The notes below the pieces were generated by a model. That model did not search any database and had not been told where the DNA came from. It saw only the letters and a program-made list of their open reading frames with translations. The position numbers and the translations under genes were made by a program. A stretch of 64,000 nt of DNA, from contig OX365944.1 in assembly GCA_947247005.1 (NCBI GenBank), forward strand, positions 18,265,501 to 18,329,500, read 5' to 3'. Shown here one piece after another: positions 25,077 through 37,705 of the stretch; the stretch's first letter is position 1, and every line of letters starts with the position of its first letter. The stretch is from Spisula solida. Its lineage: Eukaryota; Mollusca; Bivalvia; Venerida; Mactridae.

Positions 25077-26010
25077 AGACCAATGGTAGCAGAGAAATAA
25101 CTGGGATAAAACTATGAAGTATAAAAAACAAAAGGCAATAAGTCTGTTAAAATTATTCTGACCAACTTGCGCGACAATATGCACAAAAAGACTTGGACGC
25201 AAGGGTTTTCATATGATAAAAATTCAAGAAAATCCCATGCAAAATACAGCCTCTAATGCATTGTTAATGTTTTTCTATGATTTAACATAATGACAATGTG
25301 TTTTACTCTGGCCCACCGATTATCATTGTGACCAAGTTTCATTATAAGGTTAAAGTGTGGCACAAGCAAAATTTCAGGAATAGTTGTATGAGGGACAATG
25401 ACCAATCCCAAAAGCTCACCTTGTCACTTTGTGACATGTGAGTTTAAATGTTATTGTTTTACTGTATCAAAAGAAATGTTTTCATGATCAAACTTTTATT
25501 TTTCCAAGTCAACACATGTAAACAAAACAAGAAATATCTCTGAAAGTGATGAATACCCCCATGAAACTGCTTATGCACAATATGCACAACTAGTCTCAGA
25601 TACGCACAACTAGACTTGGTACTGATCAGTCATGCAAAGTTTTGTTGAAATCCGACCATTGGTTGCTGAGAAATAGTGCAGACAAATTTATAAGTGTTAA
25701 AAAGCAACGGGCAATAACTACCTTAAAATTGATCCAACCAACATGTGTCGACCATATGCAAAAATAGACTATAGAGGGGTACTTATCATTCATGCAAAGG
25801 TTCGTTGAAATCCAACCATTGGTTACAGAGAAAATTAATAGCACGGACAAAATGTTTAAGTGTAAAAATATAAAGGGTCATAACTACCTTAAAATTTGCC
25901 GACCAGCGTGTGCCGACGATATGCACAACAAGACTTGGTACTGATCACTCATGCAAAGTTTCGTTTAAATCAGACCAATGGTTACAGAGAAATAGCGCAT
26001 ACACATTTTG
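25077..26010. repeat. About 160 bp repeat units, two tandem plus partial copies
   Basis: The word TCATGCAAAG occurs at 25630, 25790 and 25949, spaced about 160 bases. Each occurrence is followed by GTTGAAATC-like sequence, then CCATTGGTTGCTGAGAAATA or a variant, then GGCAATAACTACCTTAAAAT or a variant, then a CGAC-ATATGCAC segment. A degraded partial copy precedes at about 25080-25195. I recall repeats of this kind from bivalve genomes, but cannot confirm the family here. Confidence 0.75.
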
Positions 26011-27540
26011 CACGGACCAACCAACCAACTAACAGACCAACCTCAAGCATGGCTCCAATATAGCCCCCATATGCTATGTATCTGGGGGTATAATAACACA
26101 TTTATAAATCAAAAACTTAAAAAAGAGAGCCACGATGACCTTATTTACATAGACCCATATTTGAAAGCATCCTTGATTTCATTAAAAAACATACTAACCA
26201 AGAATCACGATAGTCCAGTACAAAATGCACCCTTTATTGCATACACAAGGAATTTCTATGACCTGATTTTTTACTTCAGATGACCAATATTCAAAATATA
26301 CTTTTATCTAGACAAACATTGTGGCAAACTTGATTTACTAGATGCTTCTGATTGACACAAATGTCCCAGTTGGCAAGGAAGTAACTCGATGGGCCATATC
26401 TTTTCCAAGCATTATTTGCCCAGAACCAAATTAGAAAATGGCAAGCATATTTTCATGATGTACCAATACCGGGGTATTCCAACTTTCAAATCAAAATATC
26501 AATGCATGAATGAGATAATGAGCAGAAATCACACATTATTAGAAACGTTCAAAGTCAAAGGGGCATAACACTGCCAGAAACTATTCAATCCAATATTCAA
26601 AATATCAAATGAAAACATCAATGCTTGACGAAGATAATGAGGAACAAGTTAGCAGGATATTTTAAATCTATAGTCTTCAATTAGATCTTCAAATGTAAGA
26701 CAAACAATGCGAGACGCGGCTGAAGAAACTCTCGGCTGATATACTGATAGGACCTGAAATATCAAACATAAAATTTGTACATCATGTATTACATACATCA
26801 TAACATAATCAATTATATATTTTTAAAACAAATAGGCACCATAAATTAATAGTTAGTTTAAACAAGTAATTTTAAATTAGTTACTGTAGTTATCTACAAT
26901 GATAAATGAGAACTATTACAATTATACCATACTATCATATACTGTTTTGTTTCATTTCAAATAGTTAATTATGATCATATGTACATTAAACCTTTACTCC
27001 ATCGATACCCAGTCTACTTACTTCCATTATAAATTGATAATGTTCACCGTCTCAAGTGATGATATTAGAAATTATAGACATTAATTGCATTCATTTTGCA
27101 CAAAGAGGCGTATGCATAAAAATGTGTAAGGAAATTCACCATCTATGAGTCTCCATGGAGTACAGGGTTAATAAATAAAAGAATAAATAGTTGCTTCAAA
27201 TACCTTATCCCTTTCAGTCATTTAGATGTTTTATCTAAGAATGGTTTTCAATTTCAATTGTGAGTAGGGTATGGTCATGTTGGATTCCAGGTACTCAAGT
27301 TCGTCCAAAGTCTAAGTCACAGTGTGACAATATTTGCGACTTCTTTAAATCATAATGTGAACAAAGCCTGTAAATAAAACAAACAATATTTTGACTATTT
27401 TTCAAATACATGTATATAACACAAAGTGATTCACTTTATTCAAACAGTAGCCAATGAAAGATGATGTATTACATAGACAATAGGCATGATAAAATCTTAT
27501 GATTAATAAGTATGTAATATACAATGTTCTCAAGATATCA
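26011..27540. other. Non-coding stretch with faint repeat remnants
   Basis: Two similar phrases near 26490-26530 and 26607-26645 (AATCAAAATATCAATGCATG versus AATGAAAACATCAATGCTTG) show a short local duplication. Otherwise nothing is recognised. Confidence 0.45.
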
Positions 27541-27545
27541 ATGAG

Positions 27546-27970
27546 GTGCTTATATCTTGCCACACTTTGATCAATGTTGCAATATCTGGGCCAATTACAG
27601 TGGTAATTTATTAAACAAGTTGCATAAATTCCAGGAAAGAGCAGCTAGAATAATTATAGACAGGCCTTATGATGCACCAACTCAAACCTTATTTATTGAT
27701 CTAAAATGGATGAAAATACAAGACCTATATTTTATAATAAAAAGCTGTGTTTGCCTATAAGTCCTTAAATAATCTATTTCCTGAGTACATGCCCCAGTTA
27801 TTTTCAAAACTAATGATGTATCCTTAAGATCTCATTCAAACAGTACTCTCTACATTCTGCAACCTAGACTAGAATTCTCTAGAAAATCTCTGGCATATCT
27901 CTTGCAAAAATATGGAACAAAATACCCTCCTATTCATATATAAAATGGAATACTCAAATAATATGGTGAA
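27546..27970 (+). pseudogene. LINE reverse-transcriptase ORF2 C-terminal fragment (CR1/L2-like)
   Basis: Frame one reads YILPHFDQCCNIW, then KFQERAARIIID and LFIDLKWMKIQ. After a frameshift near 27740 it continues AVFAYKSLNNLFPEYM, and later LRSHSNSTLY and LEFSRKSLAY in another frame. This order is the conserved C-terminal region of non-LTR retrotransposon ORF2 just after the RT domain, and matches the element at 42.0-46.3 kb. Multiple shifts and truncation at both ends make it dead. Confidence 0.8.
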
Positions 27971-28529
27971 CAGTTCATTTTATCAAATCTTACCTGAAAT
28001 CTACATCAGAAGTTCTATGACTAACTGCTAATTCTTCATAGTATCAATGTTGGCCACACATTCCTTTAATAACTGATCTGAAAAAAACAGGTTGAATTGT
28101 TAATTAGTAATTTCAGATTACATGATGCTGGCAGAATTAATTAGAAATTACAACAGTCAAATATTCAAATTAGGATATATTCTTCATAGAGGGAGATCAA
28201 AGCTCCAACATGGGAGAGCTGGAGTAACCAACAAAATTTGTTTTGTTTTTTCTTCTAACATTGTTATATTTGGTTGTTTAAAAACACTATTACTATTTTG
28301 ATTGTAAAGCATTATTGTCATTTATTGAACATGCAATGGCATAAAAAAGCACTTTATAAGTTTAGTTGTGATACATATATTATTATAATATATACATAAT
28401 ATAAATACAAAAGTATATAATGATTATAATAAATAATATCATAGACCACAAGAAGTTAATTAAAAACCAACAAGAGCCAAAATGTCACAAAATACGCCCG
28501 TCTCGGGCATGGTCAATGAAAAAAAAAAC

Positions 28530-28775
28530 AATCCAAAAACATTTTGATTAAAGGCCCATAACCCAATAAGGCCTAGGCCGATTTGGCCTATAATCGAACT
28601 TGGCCTAGATATTATGCCAATAAGCATTGTCACAAAGTTTGAAGACGATCAGATGAAAAGTCTGAGCGTTAGAGTACAGACAAACTGCTGGACGCCGCCG
28701 CCCGCCAAGGGTGTTCCCATAAAATTACAATCTGAACACAATTCAGATATTGTGTATCAGAATTATTGTGCACCT
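28530..28775 (+). repeat. Dispersed bivalve-type repeat
   Basis: The order GGCCCATAACCCAATAAGG, ATCGAACTTGGCCTAGATAT, TATGCC, CATTGTCACAAAGTTTGAAG, GATCAGATGAAAAG, AGAGTACAGACAA, GGACGCCGCCGCCCGCC matches a highly repeated family I recall from bivalve genomes. The family name is unknown to me. A short ORF here is incidental. Confidence 0.6.
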
Positions 28776-29796
28776 TATTCAAATTATTGTGTTCATATTC
28801 AAAGCCGAAGCATAAGTTAATTGTTTATTTAAAATACATATGTACCATGAAGTACATGTAGCTAAACAAATGCAACTGAAAGTGTAAAAAGCATTTACCT
28901 GGACAGTATTCATAGTATATGAAAAACATCAGCAGTCCATCACTGTCCATGTACCGTAATGACCAGTCCACCATAGATTAAGTTAGGGCCAAATAAATTG
29001 GTTCAATCATGCCTGTCCTCATACGTTCATAATAAGCAAGTTGAGCTGAAAAGGATAACAGTCAATTTATCAGTAAAACTGGTAATGTCACTCAGGTTCA
29101 CCATTCAGTATGTACTCTGAATATACCACCTAACCGTAAAGTTGGAAGTACATTGTATTATAATAATCATTATATTGTATATACATGTAGATTTGAATCC
29201 AAGCAGAGGTGTACAATTGTATTTTGATATGTCTGGTTGTTTAGCCACCTGCTAGTTGGTTAGTGGATATTCCTTTGAAAAGAGTGCTTCTGTCTGACCA
29301 TGGTTTAAATATAGATATTTAATTGTCTTTTAGAATATTTATCGCACATTTTTGATCATTATTATCATTGCATACCTATGAAGATTTGTAATAATATTAA
29401 TATAATTAATTTATAAATAAGCGATTGACATTTTAAATCAATGGTAGTTTTGTATGTAAACTTATTAAATAACTATCAATCACTGGCCCTGTAACACAGC
29501 ATTGGTATCATATATGATAAAAAATCCTTTGATTCTCTGTGACATAAGTTATTGGCCCTCATGTCGAAAAGTATCATTGATATTAGCCATTTTGAGAAAT
29601 TGGCTAATTAGAAATGGCCAAAATGTGATCATTTCTCAATAATTTTCAGTCATTATAAATCTGCGGCCTGTGACCGATTCACCTACATGTAGACAGTTTT
29701 CCTGGTCTGTATCCTTAAACCAGTACTAACTTACTCTTCCACAAGAATCCAGACACATCTCCGCATGTGGAAGAAAATCGACATGACTTTCACATG

Positions 29797-29862
29797 CGCG
29801 TGACCATGAATTGAACACCGATCGTTACAAATCCATTGCACTGACCACAGGATCACAGCTTT
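29797..29862 (-). ncRNA. Degenerate tRNA-like sequence (SINE head or tRNA pseudogene)
   Basis: The minus strand has GTGATCCTGTGGTCAGTGCA, an A-box-like start. It is followed by GGATTTGTAACGATC, resembling a tRNA-Thr (TGT) anticodon arm, and GGTGTTCAATTC, resembling a B-box. Stems pair only partly, so it is a relic. No SINE body was identified. Confidence 0.45.
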
Positions 29863-30289
29863 CACTAAATCATTGTAAATACAGATTCTTTCCTAAATTT
29901 CAAGGGATAGGTATTTAGTAAAACCTGTTTTTTCCAGTAGGCCTATTTATACTCCGGACTGGGTATTAATACTTTTACACTTAAAACCCCATTACCAATA
30001 AACAACAATGACCTTGGAGGCTGAGAGCTGTATGCTACATGAGTATTTATTTAGACGAATAACAAACTATTCCAAATGGTTGTTTATGAGCACATAAGTG
30101 ATTGGTGTTATGCATAAGTGGTAGCATACATATGGTATAAGTCTGTTCGTTATTCTTGAGAAATAGTTTAATTACCATCCCCCACCCACTTTTGTTTCCT
30201 ATAGTCACGTGAAAATAAAGCCCCAATTGCCATCGTCAGTTGGTAAGACGTTAACAGTTCGATGTAACAATACATATTGTACAAACATA

Positions 30290-30550
30290 TGTTCTGTTCT
30301 TCTTTAAATCAAACGAAACACGCCACCCTTTCACAATCTTGTAACGGCTTATTGCAGACGCTACTAAAGTCAGCCATTTTGATAATCACTCCGCGGTTCA
30401 TTTCCTGCAGCGTAGAAATCGGAGCAAAAACCTTACATTGTGAAGCGGCTACGTACATCCGAGGTATTTTCTCTGGCGACGTCAGGAAGCGATAAATGCC
30501 GAACGGACCGTTCCGATGGACTGAAAGTATGTCCAAAAACACGTTTTGAT
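30290..30550. promoter_or_regulatory. CpG-containing patch, possible promoter
   Basis: Local enrichment of CpG (CTCCGCGGTTC, GGCTACGTACATCCGAGG, GGCGACGTCAGGAAGCG). On the minus strand AAAATGGCTGAC (ATG at 30376) is a strong start context for a 22-codon frame reading MADFSSVCNKPLQ. On the plus strand the ATG at 30496 runs ten codons to a GTATGT donor-like site. Neither extends to a convincing next exon. Confidence 0.25.
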
Positions 30551-31701
30551 TATCACAAGGCTTCGTAAGCTTTAAATCCTACTAATATTCCCTTTTGTCC
30601 AAATAATTCAACAAGATACAAACACTTCTTTTTTAACAAGATTAAGTAAGCACTGATAGCATGAATTTATATTCTAATGACAAACATTTTTTCCATTTTT
30701 CATAGGAGTTTGAAGGTTTTGTTGGTGATGCGTACTCCGCATTCTTTGGTTGATCACATTTTCACGTATTCTAATGATCCTAACGAACTGATATTAATAT
30801 TAACATGAATGGTACTAATAATAATATTTCTTCACTTAGTATTACATAAGTATTTGGATTAAATGTTATGATTTCACCGATGTCGCTGATCTTAGATTGT
30901 TAAAGATTATCATCCAGAAAATGTTGTTCAACATTTGCTAAATGTGTTTTATTAACTTATTAACTTTATTAATTCCAGGTATATATATGCAATATGGATG
31001 CAAGGATATTTATAAATTATCAATGGAACTTATACGCTAGTATGAGGGGGTGATACCACTGGCATTGAAAACATCAAAGTTCCACCGAAGAAACTACATC
31101 GAACCCTTGCGTGAGTAACAATATTGTTTGGAAACTTGTAAAGCTTTGTGTCAAACTAACATCAATATTTTAGCGAGTGATAGTGTGGCCATAACACGAT
31201 GGCACAATAACATTGTCTATCAGTCACTGGTTGGAGCTGTCCATATTGAAAAGCGTGTATGTTAATAAATCATGATCATCTAAACGCTTTTTCAGTTATT
31301 TTAAACCAGTTCAGTATGAAAATCAGTGTTTAGAATATAATATAATCTGATATTTGATTGGATACATGTCGAACCTTAGTGCACAAGGTCCTGGTTCGAT
31401 TTACGTCAGAAAGTTTTTCATTTTTTATTTTTACGAAATCCGTGCATTTTTAGATGTGTAACTAACTGCCAGATTAAATGTGTAAAGTTCACATTGTTTG
31501 AAAGAAATATACGATTGTGTTTGATTGTTCTAAATATGATAAAATACAAAAATGTATAATGTTTGCTAGTGATGAGATCCGAATAGAAAAGAGCATATGA
31601 ATGTTACCAACATATAATGGGATACAATGGGATATAAATAATCCAGTTTATTAGAGCCCTAGAATATGTTGTAAGTACCAAAATAACAAAAACAACGCAC
31701 A

Positions 31702-31773
31702 GCGAAAATGAGTATCGAACCAGTACCTGTAAATTGTAGTTCCGATGCTTTACCATCTGAGCTAGAGAGACGC
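31702..31773 (-). ncRNA. Degenerate tRNA-like sequence, copy B
   Basis: Counterpart of 11622-11693. On the minus strand: TAGCTCAGATGG (A-box) and GGTTCGATACT (B-box, two mismatches to consensus), 72 bases in total. The terminal GCG/CGC can pair but the rest of the acceptor stem cannot. A non-functional relic or SINE head. Confidence 0.5.
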
Positions 31774-33529
31774 ATTTAATATTTTGTTTCATATAATTGC
31801 TCATGTTGTTGAATTTTAATACGAAACAAGCGCCTATTGACCACAAATGCAAATGGACAACCCTTTTATTGGCATTGAAACCGTCGGCTAATCAGCATAT
31901 GTAAATGTCATTGTGCCAACATATCTTGGACGCACTATATTAGATGCAATAATATATTTACATTTTTCATGTGTTCAGTGCATTATAACAAAGTTCGAGA
32001 GTAGCTGACATATTTTACACAGCGTGTTTAGATGGCTAGATATATCATTTAGCACCGAGAGCGTACCGATATGGTTATACACCGTGTATACAAAACGTTG
32101 CTTGTTATGTGAATATAAAATGAGGTTTTTACAAATGTATCAAGCAAATTATGTTGCCAATAACTATGTTTTACTGTATATTTGCATGGTTTGAATAAGT
32201 AGTGCTTCTAAAGTATTTAAGTGTATAGACTTTAGCTAAATAAACGATACGTAACAAGTGTGTTTTAATTTTCTCTAAATGATAATACTTTTATGTAGTG
32301 CTATTCACAGTACATCCGATATTTGCATTTCAAATATAGCGTATAGAAATATTATGTTTTTTTGTTTCGTAAATGCAAAACCATTTAGTATTTATATATT
32401 CATTATAAAATGAACAACATTTACATTAGATATGTATGATTACATTCCTTATTCATGCAAGACTATGGCACAACGGAAGCGATGCATAATCAGATATGTT
32501 AACACAACAAGGCTTTTCCTACAACAATTGTAATATCAAAGGATAATGCTTCGATCTATCTTTACACGTTAAAAGGATTGCTTGATAACAGTAATGTGCG
32601 TCATACAGCGATATCAGATTAATGTCTGTAAAATGCAAATAAGATAATTCTGAAGAAACATCCCTCAGTGATGGCACAATGCGACAAAGCGAGGGTGACA
32701 TACCTTTTATATTCTTATTGATTAACGTTAAACATTACAAGTGAATAAAGTAATATAATTAGATTTGGAAATGTTTCAAAGAATGCATATAGTCACACCA
32801 ACAATAAGCGGAGCGGAATAATCAAGACTTAAAGCAATGGTCATTTGTACGTACATTAGATAATTACACCGAATGACGCAATGCTTCAAGTGATACGTGA
32901 GATACCGCAAATGCTGACATCCATTCAAGAAACAAGTTACTCGTCTTGTGGCAACATAACGTACTGCCAATAAATCATTTTTGTATCACCTAATGGAGAA
33001 ATATGTATCATGTTTCAAGGCTTTTCAATTTAATTTTTGCAACACGTTGTTTCTCGTTCATTTTACTAGCTGTTCATTTTGTGTGTGCCACTCCATTATA
33101 TAATATGGTTCGTTTTAGTTCCTTCTCACCTAAAGGTATCACATATAAGTGAAAATATGGTTTTTCTAACCTTTCTCCTATTCACAACGAACTTCTTCAG
33201 GCGACTTTTTAAGTTCAATCACAAAATTTTAAAGGGCACATATTTATTGGCAGTATGTTGTGTTGCCATAAGACGAGTTGTCTGTAACCATAAACATGCA
33301 ATAATAGCAAGAAGAAAACGTAATTGATCACTTCGCTTGACATAATTATATCCAAGTTTTGAAGTTGAAAACTTGATGATAGAGTTACTTCCTAAACTGC
33401 TGTTTCTTTTTCGCTTTGCCTCCAATTACCATTAAATCCCGGTACATTGACCGGGAATAGCAGAAAATGGTAATGGATTTGTACGTCTGAAAAAGCGTTT
33501 GTACTTGTACGGTGACAGAATATATGTTA

Positions 33530-34365
33530 ATATGCGAAAATTTCTAGACTTTATATACTTAGAGAATATTTGTTGATTTTGGTGTAAGATCAAATTTTAT
33601 TTCACTGAGTGATCACAGAAAACGAGTGAAAAAAGATTGATCTTACACCAAAAATAAACAAATTTTCTGTTTATTATATTCCTCAATTCCTCTTAAATAT
33701 GTACCGTAATTAGTTAAATTGGACAAATCTCGTCGAAATATAACGTCACGACGTGCAAATTATGACATCATGATGACGTAACACATATTTTAAAGCCCGG
33801 CGCTGTAGACGTTACGTTTCTTTTTCTGCATGATACTGGAACCAGCTTCTAAAACAGTGAAAATAAAGTGGTAATTTCACTGTTATTTTCACTGTTATTT
33901 TCATAGTTATTTTCACTGAAAAAACTCCTTAATCCATTTAAAGCAAATAATAAGTACAATATATTAATTATGCAACTTAACCTATTCTCAATCTATTTGC
34001 AATATCGAATCAGTGATAGCTTTGATATTTCGAAAAGAATATAACATCAATTGTTTCAGTATAGTCTTTCATACAAGACATGTATACAATTAATGGATTA
34101 TCTGTACAACGAACACATCACAACATGGGTCAAAATGTTGTTCGCACAGAATGCCACCTACAACACGAACCGCCACGTTATGATAATTGTATAATTGAGT
34201 ATAAATACTCAGACATCTCCAAATTAAATCGACAAAAGCATGATCATTATGGATCTATTCAAAGTCAGTGCATATAAAATATTATGGTATCAACCGACGT
34301 AAATACCAAGCAAGGCAATGTCTATTCAACTTTTAAATTAGTGGATGAAATTTCCATAACAGGAG
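33530..34365. mobile_element. Copy B-specific insertion with a foldback hairpin
   Basis: Copy A goes directly from GTGACAGAG to TATATAAGTGTCAAATACAG (about 14702-14725), while B has about 840 bp between. The left part contains the imperfect palindrome 33563-33671. Downstream are three to four tandem TTATTTTCACTG words (33875-33918). The 65-codon frame at 34080 is unrecognised. Exact ends and target duplication could not be fixed. Confidence 0.6.
33563..33671. repeat. Long imperfect palindrome (foldback hairpin)
   Basis: The left arm around TTTTGGTGTAAGATCAA (33577-33593) is mirrored by TTGATCTTACACCAAAA (33637-33653). Weaker pairing extends the arms to about 45 bases each. The loop is about 20 bases. 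Confidence 0.85.
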
Positions 34366-34594
34366 ATATAAGTGTCAAATACAGGTTTAAGTAGGATACA
34401 TCTATTTGATTTGTACCTGCAGATGTCGCCGATGAGAAATCGGCTCCTAGTGTTTTAAATAATGGATATATTATATCTAAATACACCAGACAAGTCTAGC
34501 AAACACGGACCCGACCGGTTTTGATCTACATATTCTCTGGGAACTACAAATGTAATAAATACATTTTCGAGATGAATAACCAGTCAAATTTCCA

Positions 34595-34816
34595 ATGTTT
34601 CTGACAACACTGCTTGCATTACTCCTAGCATTACTGTATTTAAGGAACACAGATTATATGGCACCCAAAGACATAGAAGTGCTTAGTTCCAAATTCATTA
34701 CACATTGTTTGGTTTCAAAATTTAGAAGATATCATAATATTAGTGAAAATAACATTGAAGCAACTATACAACAATCAACGTTTCCAACTGATGATTTTAA
34801 TTTGTACAGGATATGA
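34595..34816 (+). CDS. 73-residue ORF with hydrophobic N-terminus (copy B), doubtful
   Basis: Starts MFLTTLLALLLALLYLRNTD: residues 1-16 form a signal-peptide or membrane segment, followed by a polar tail with no Cys pattern or known domain. The copy A version at 14938 has a stop at residue 20. Of seven differing codons, six change the residue, which suggests no purifying selection. It could be a real small secreted protein only in copy B, or a chance frame in a transposable unit. No homologue recognised. Confidence 0.25.
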   Translation: MFLTTLLALLLALLYLRNTDYMAPKDIEVLSSKFITHCLVSKFRRYHNISENNIEATIQQSTFPTDDFNLYRI

Positions 34817-36316
34817 TCGACTTTATTCGATCTAAGATAACTGACAAAAAGAAGATTGCCACAACTTACACTATTGCATGGGTAACAAGATAAGATGAAA
34901 CAACCTAATTAGTGTGTAAGTGTTGTATTGATTAAGTTGCTGAAACTACTCTCCGCATCAGACAGTATTTGTTCCGCTTTGTTGACCAATTACAGATCAT
35001 TATGTGTGATACTAATACCTATCTTTGCTGGATTTACGAGATAAATGACTTGGTGTCGACTGAAAACGTCGTACGGATTGATCTATGATTGCTGCTTTGA
35101 TTAAAGATGTTAGCATACAGCTTTTATTTGAGATATATAGATAATATGTCTAGTTAATTACGGTCGTCTTATGTTCGATCCTAGATATCTTTAGTGTTCG
35201 CAGTATAATAGTGATACTTTAATGACGAATGGCGAACCTGTCCAGATGTTTTCTATGCGTTGCGTCAGAGGCTCATTAGATATTGTTTCAGACCGTTTAG
35301 TTTTCGTATTGCTGTTGTAAACCAGTGTGATCGTTTTTAAGATGAGGATCAGCCAGAACATAACACATTTTAATATATTCTACGAGATACTATACTTTAA
35401 ATATGAATACAAATGTTCCCTAATGATACAGTAGTCGATTTTGTGGTTGGTTTGTTTGTGATGTTGGTGCTGTTGTTCGTTTCGATCAACTGAGACAATC
35501 ATGATGTTCATTAAGTAAAACATTGAAACTAGTATAGTACATATGTTTGGTACTCACCATTTAAAATTTAAATTCCTGGACAAGAAAATGAAAGCAATTT
35601 TCACATTGTATGATGTCACACAAATCTGGTGATCACATGTACGACTTATATGGCGAAGAATGTATTATAAATGTTAATATGCCAATAAAGTAAATCGAAT
35701 TGAATGTACGGCAATATGAAGTATCGGTATCCCACAAAAGAGACACAAACCAGACACAGTTAAGTCTACATGTATATACCCAGACAATACATACAAGCTG
35801 ATCGATTCTACCATTTGTATGATAATAACAAGAGGCTATTGACCGGATATTCAAATCTAAGTCGTTATTGTTTTCAACTCATTTGTCAAAGGCTATAATA
35901 AAGCTACTGAACTAAAAATAAAAATAAATATTTATTCTACGCCACAAACAAGTAAGGTCCATTGTACTCTATCATGATGTCGATGTTTATGCTCGTTCTA
36001 GGAACACGAACACACATAATGAATACAACCAACAGGAAATACTACTTATTTATAAACAGCACAGATACATCAAACCTTATAAATATCGAACCTAGATATT
36101 TAGTTTACCTAATAGCATCGCTTTGATAAACATCGTAATTAAAACATCATTGCAGCCACTATTTATTGATTGGAAGCGTTACATGCACTAAAGGTATGAC
36201 ATATTTACATGTTTTATGAACGCATACTATTAGTTACCTAGTCATCTTGACATTTTTATTACTTCGTTGGTAAACGTCACATTTAAATTGTACGTAACTG
36301 TATGCATGTTGTCAAT

Positions 36317-37297
36317 GTTCAACATGAATTACACCAAATGAAGCATCAGCTTACTATAATTACTAAACGAAGTTTGTATCATTGTCACTACTGCTTAATC
36401 TAAAGTGTTGTGTTGCACCTTAGAGAGATATTTAATGAACTTAGAACGAGTTGGTTTCCTCATTTAGTTGTAAAATTATTTACCATGTTTGCTAAATGGT
36501 TTCAAATGCAAAATGACAGTATAGTAGGCACAACTTACTTACTTTCATACAACGATGGGCAACATTAAAGGTTAGTACAATATGTTTGTCATGTACATAC
36601 ATACATAATTGTGTAGATCAGCTTACCTTCTTAAGTTATTTCTTTTGCTTAATTGTTATCTCATTCAAAATATACAAGTGCCGTGTGTAAAAAGGTAATT
36701 GAAAGCTTTATCGTGTCACATTTACTAAAATATTTTTCATGACATGAATTAGTATTTTGCTCGACTACTCAGCGATTACAGAGGGAAATAACATTCACTT
36801 CTTCGTTGACTATGCCTTTGCTGATGGTCCATTAAATATGAAAAGCTATGGCCTTGTCAAGTGGTTGGTTCACCGGATATATAACGGGCGACTCTGTTTC
36901 GATTTCTGGTCGCGACAGGTCATACATTTCCTTGAAAATTTGAATCAATGTCGGGTTTCTCCACATGTGCAGAAGTTGTTGGTTCCTTGTAGCAAGTTAG
37001 TACTGGTAAGAATAATTCAGGGAGAACTGGTTCGGTGCATCTACTACCGTAAATAATAAAACATTATTGCGAAACTACGTTAAACCCAAATTAACGTCAA
37101 ACGTAAACTTTAAATATGCATATTAAAATATACGCCAACAAGCATACTGTATTGAAACTGTATCGACATTAGAAATGTTTAAACAGAACCTACAAAATGA
37201 CTTCAACATACACTCCCTTTTTACAATGAACACATTTTACAAAAGGAGCGCTTAATTAAGCTACAATTTACCATTCACTACATTTTGACAATGCGAT
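36317..37297. mobile_element. Copy B-specific 1 kb insertion
   Basis: Copy A reads GTTGTCAATGGAACGCCGATA (about 17589). In B the same site is split by about 981 bp flanked by TCAAT at 36312-36316 and 37298-37302, a possible 5 bp target duplication. No terminal inverted repeats were seen. An open frame from about 36757 to 37056 (TTG start, 99 codons) reads DYSAITEGNNIHFFVDYAFA and onward. It is unrecognised. Confidence 0.5.
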
Positions 37298-37465
37298 TCA
37301 ATTGAACGCCGATACTGTTTAATGGTATTCATGATTCTCTCTAACCATATAATCGACAATCTAATGGTTTAATATGAGAAAATGGATTAATACATTGTTT
37401 TGCTAGGCTGGCCGAAAATCATTGATGTCAATCACTCCATGACATCAAACATTTCATTCTCACAT

Positions 37466-37582
37466 ATGCCAATGAAATATATATTCTTTCTGTCGGTTGT
37501 TGCTTTGTGCCTTGTCCCTGTGATGTGTGTTTGTCCTTTTGGTTCGATCTTGTCTGCTGGCCCTTGCTCCGGATGCGTGTGA
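37466..37582 (+). CDS. Small ORF with signal-peptide-like start (copy B), doubtful
   Basis: Thirty-eight residues beginning MPMKYIFFLSVVALCLVPVM, ending at a TGA at 37580-37582 where copy A (17765) continues. The hydrophobic core and the FGS-LSAG-CSG tail are shared with copy A. See the copy A entry for the substitution pattern. Overlap with a dispersed repeat makes a real gene unlikely. Confidence 0.18.
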   Translation: MPMKYIFFLSVVALCLVPVMCVCPFGSILSAGPCSGCV

Positions 37583-37639
37583 CTGACTGAAGAGGCAGAC
37601 TGACAGTGTTGGCTGTCGTGTATGTGTAGCTGTTCAGCT

Positions 37640-37705
37640 TTGCGTGCGCTATTGTTTCTGTTGCTTGCTGCCTTTCCTGTCCGATGTATTTTATTATTTC
37701 GTCAC
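37640..37705 (+). repeat. Dispersed repeat R1, copy in segmental copy B
   Basis: TGTTTCTGTTGCTTGCTGCC followed by TTTCCTGTCCGATGT. Confidence 0.5.

Noticed and set aside
30309..30542. 77-codon minus-strand ORF containing MADFSSVCNK
   Set aside because: The start context at 30376 is good, but there is no convincing donor before the stop, so I list only a promoter-like patch.
36316..37300. Solo LTR reading (TG...CA ends) of the copy B insertion
   Set aside because: With TG/CA ends the flanks do not form a target duplication, so the TCAAT solution fits better.
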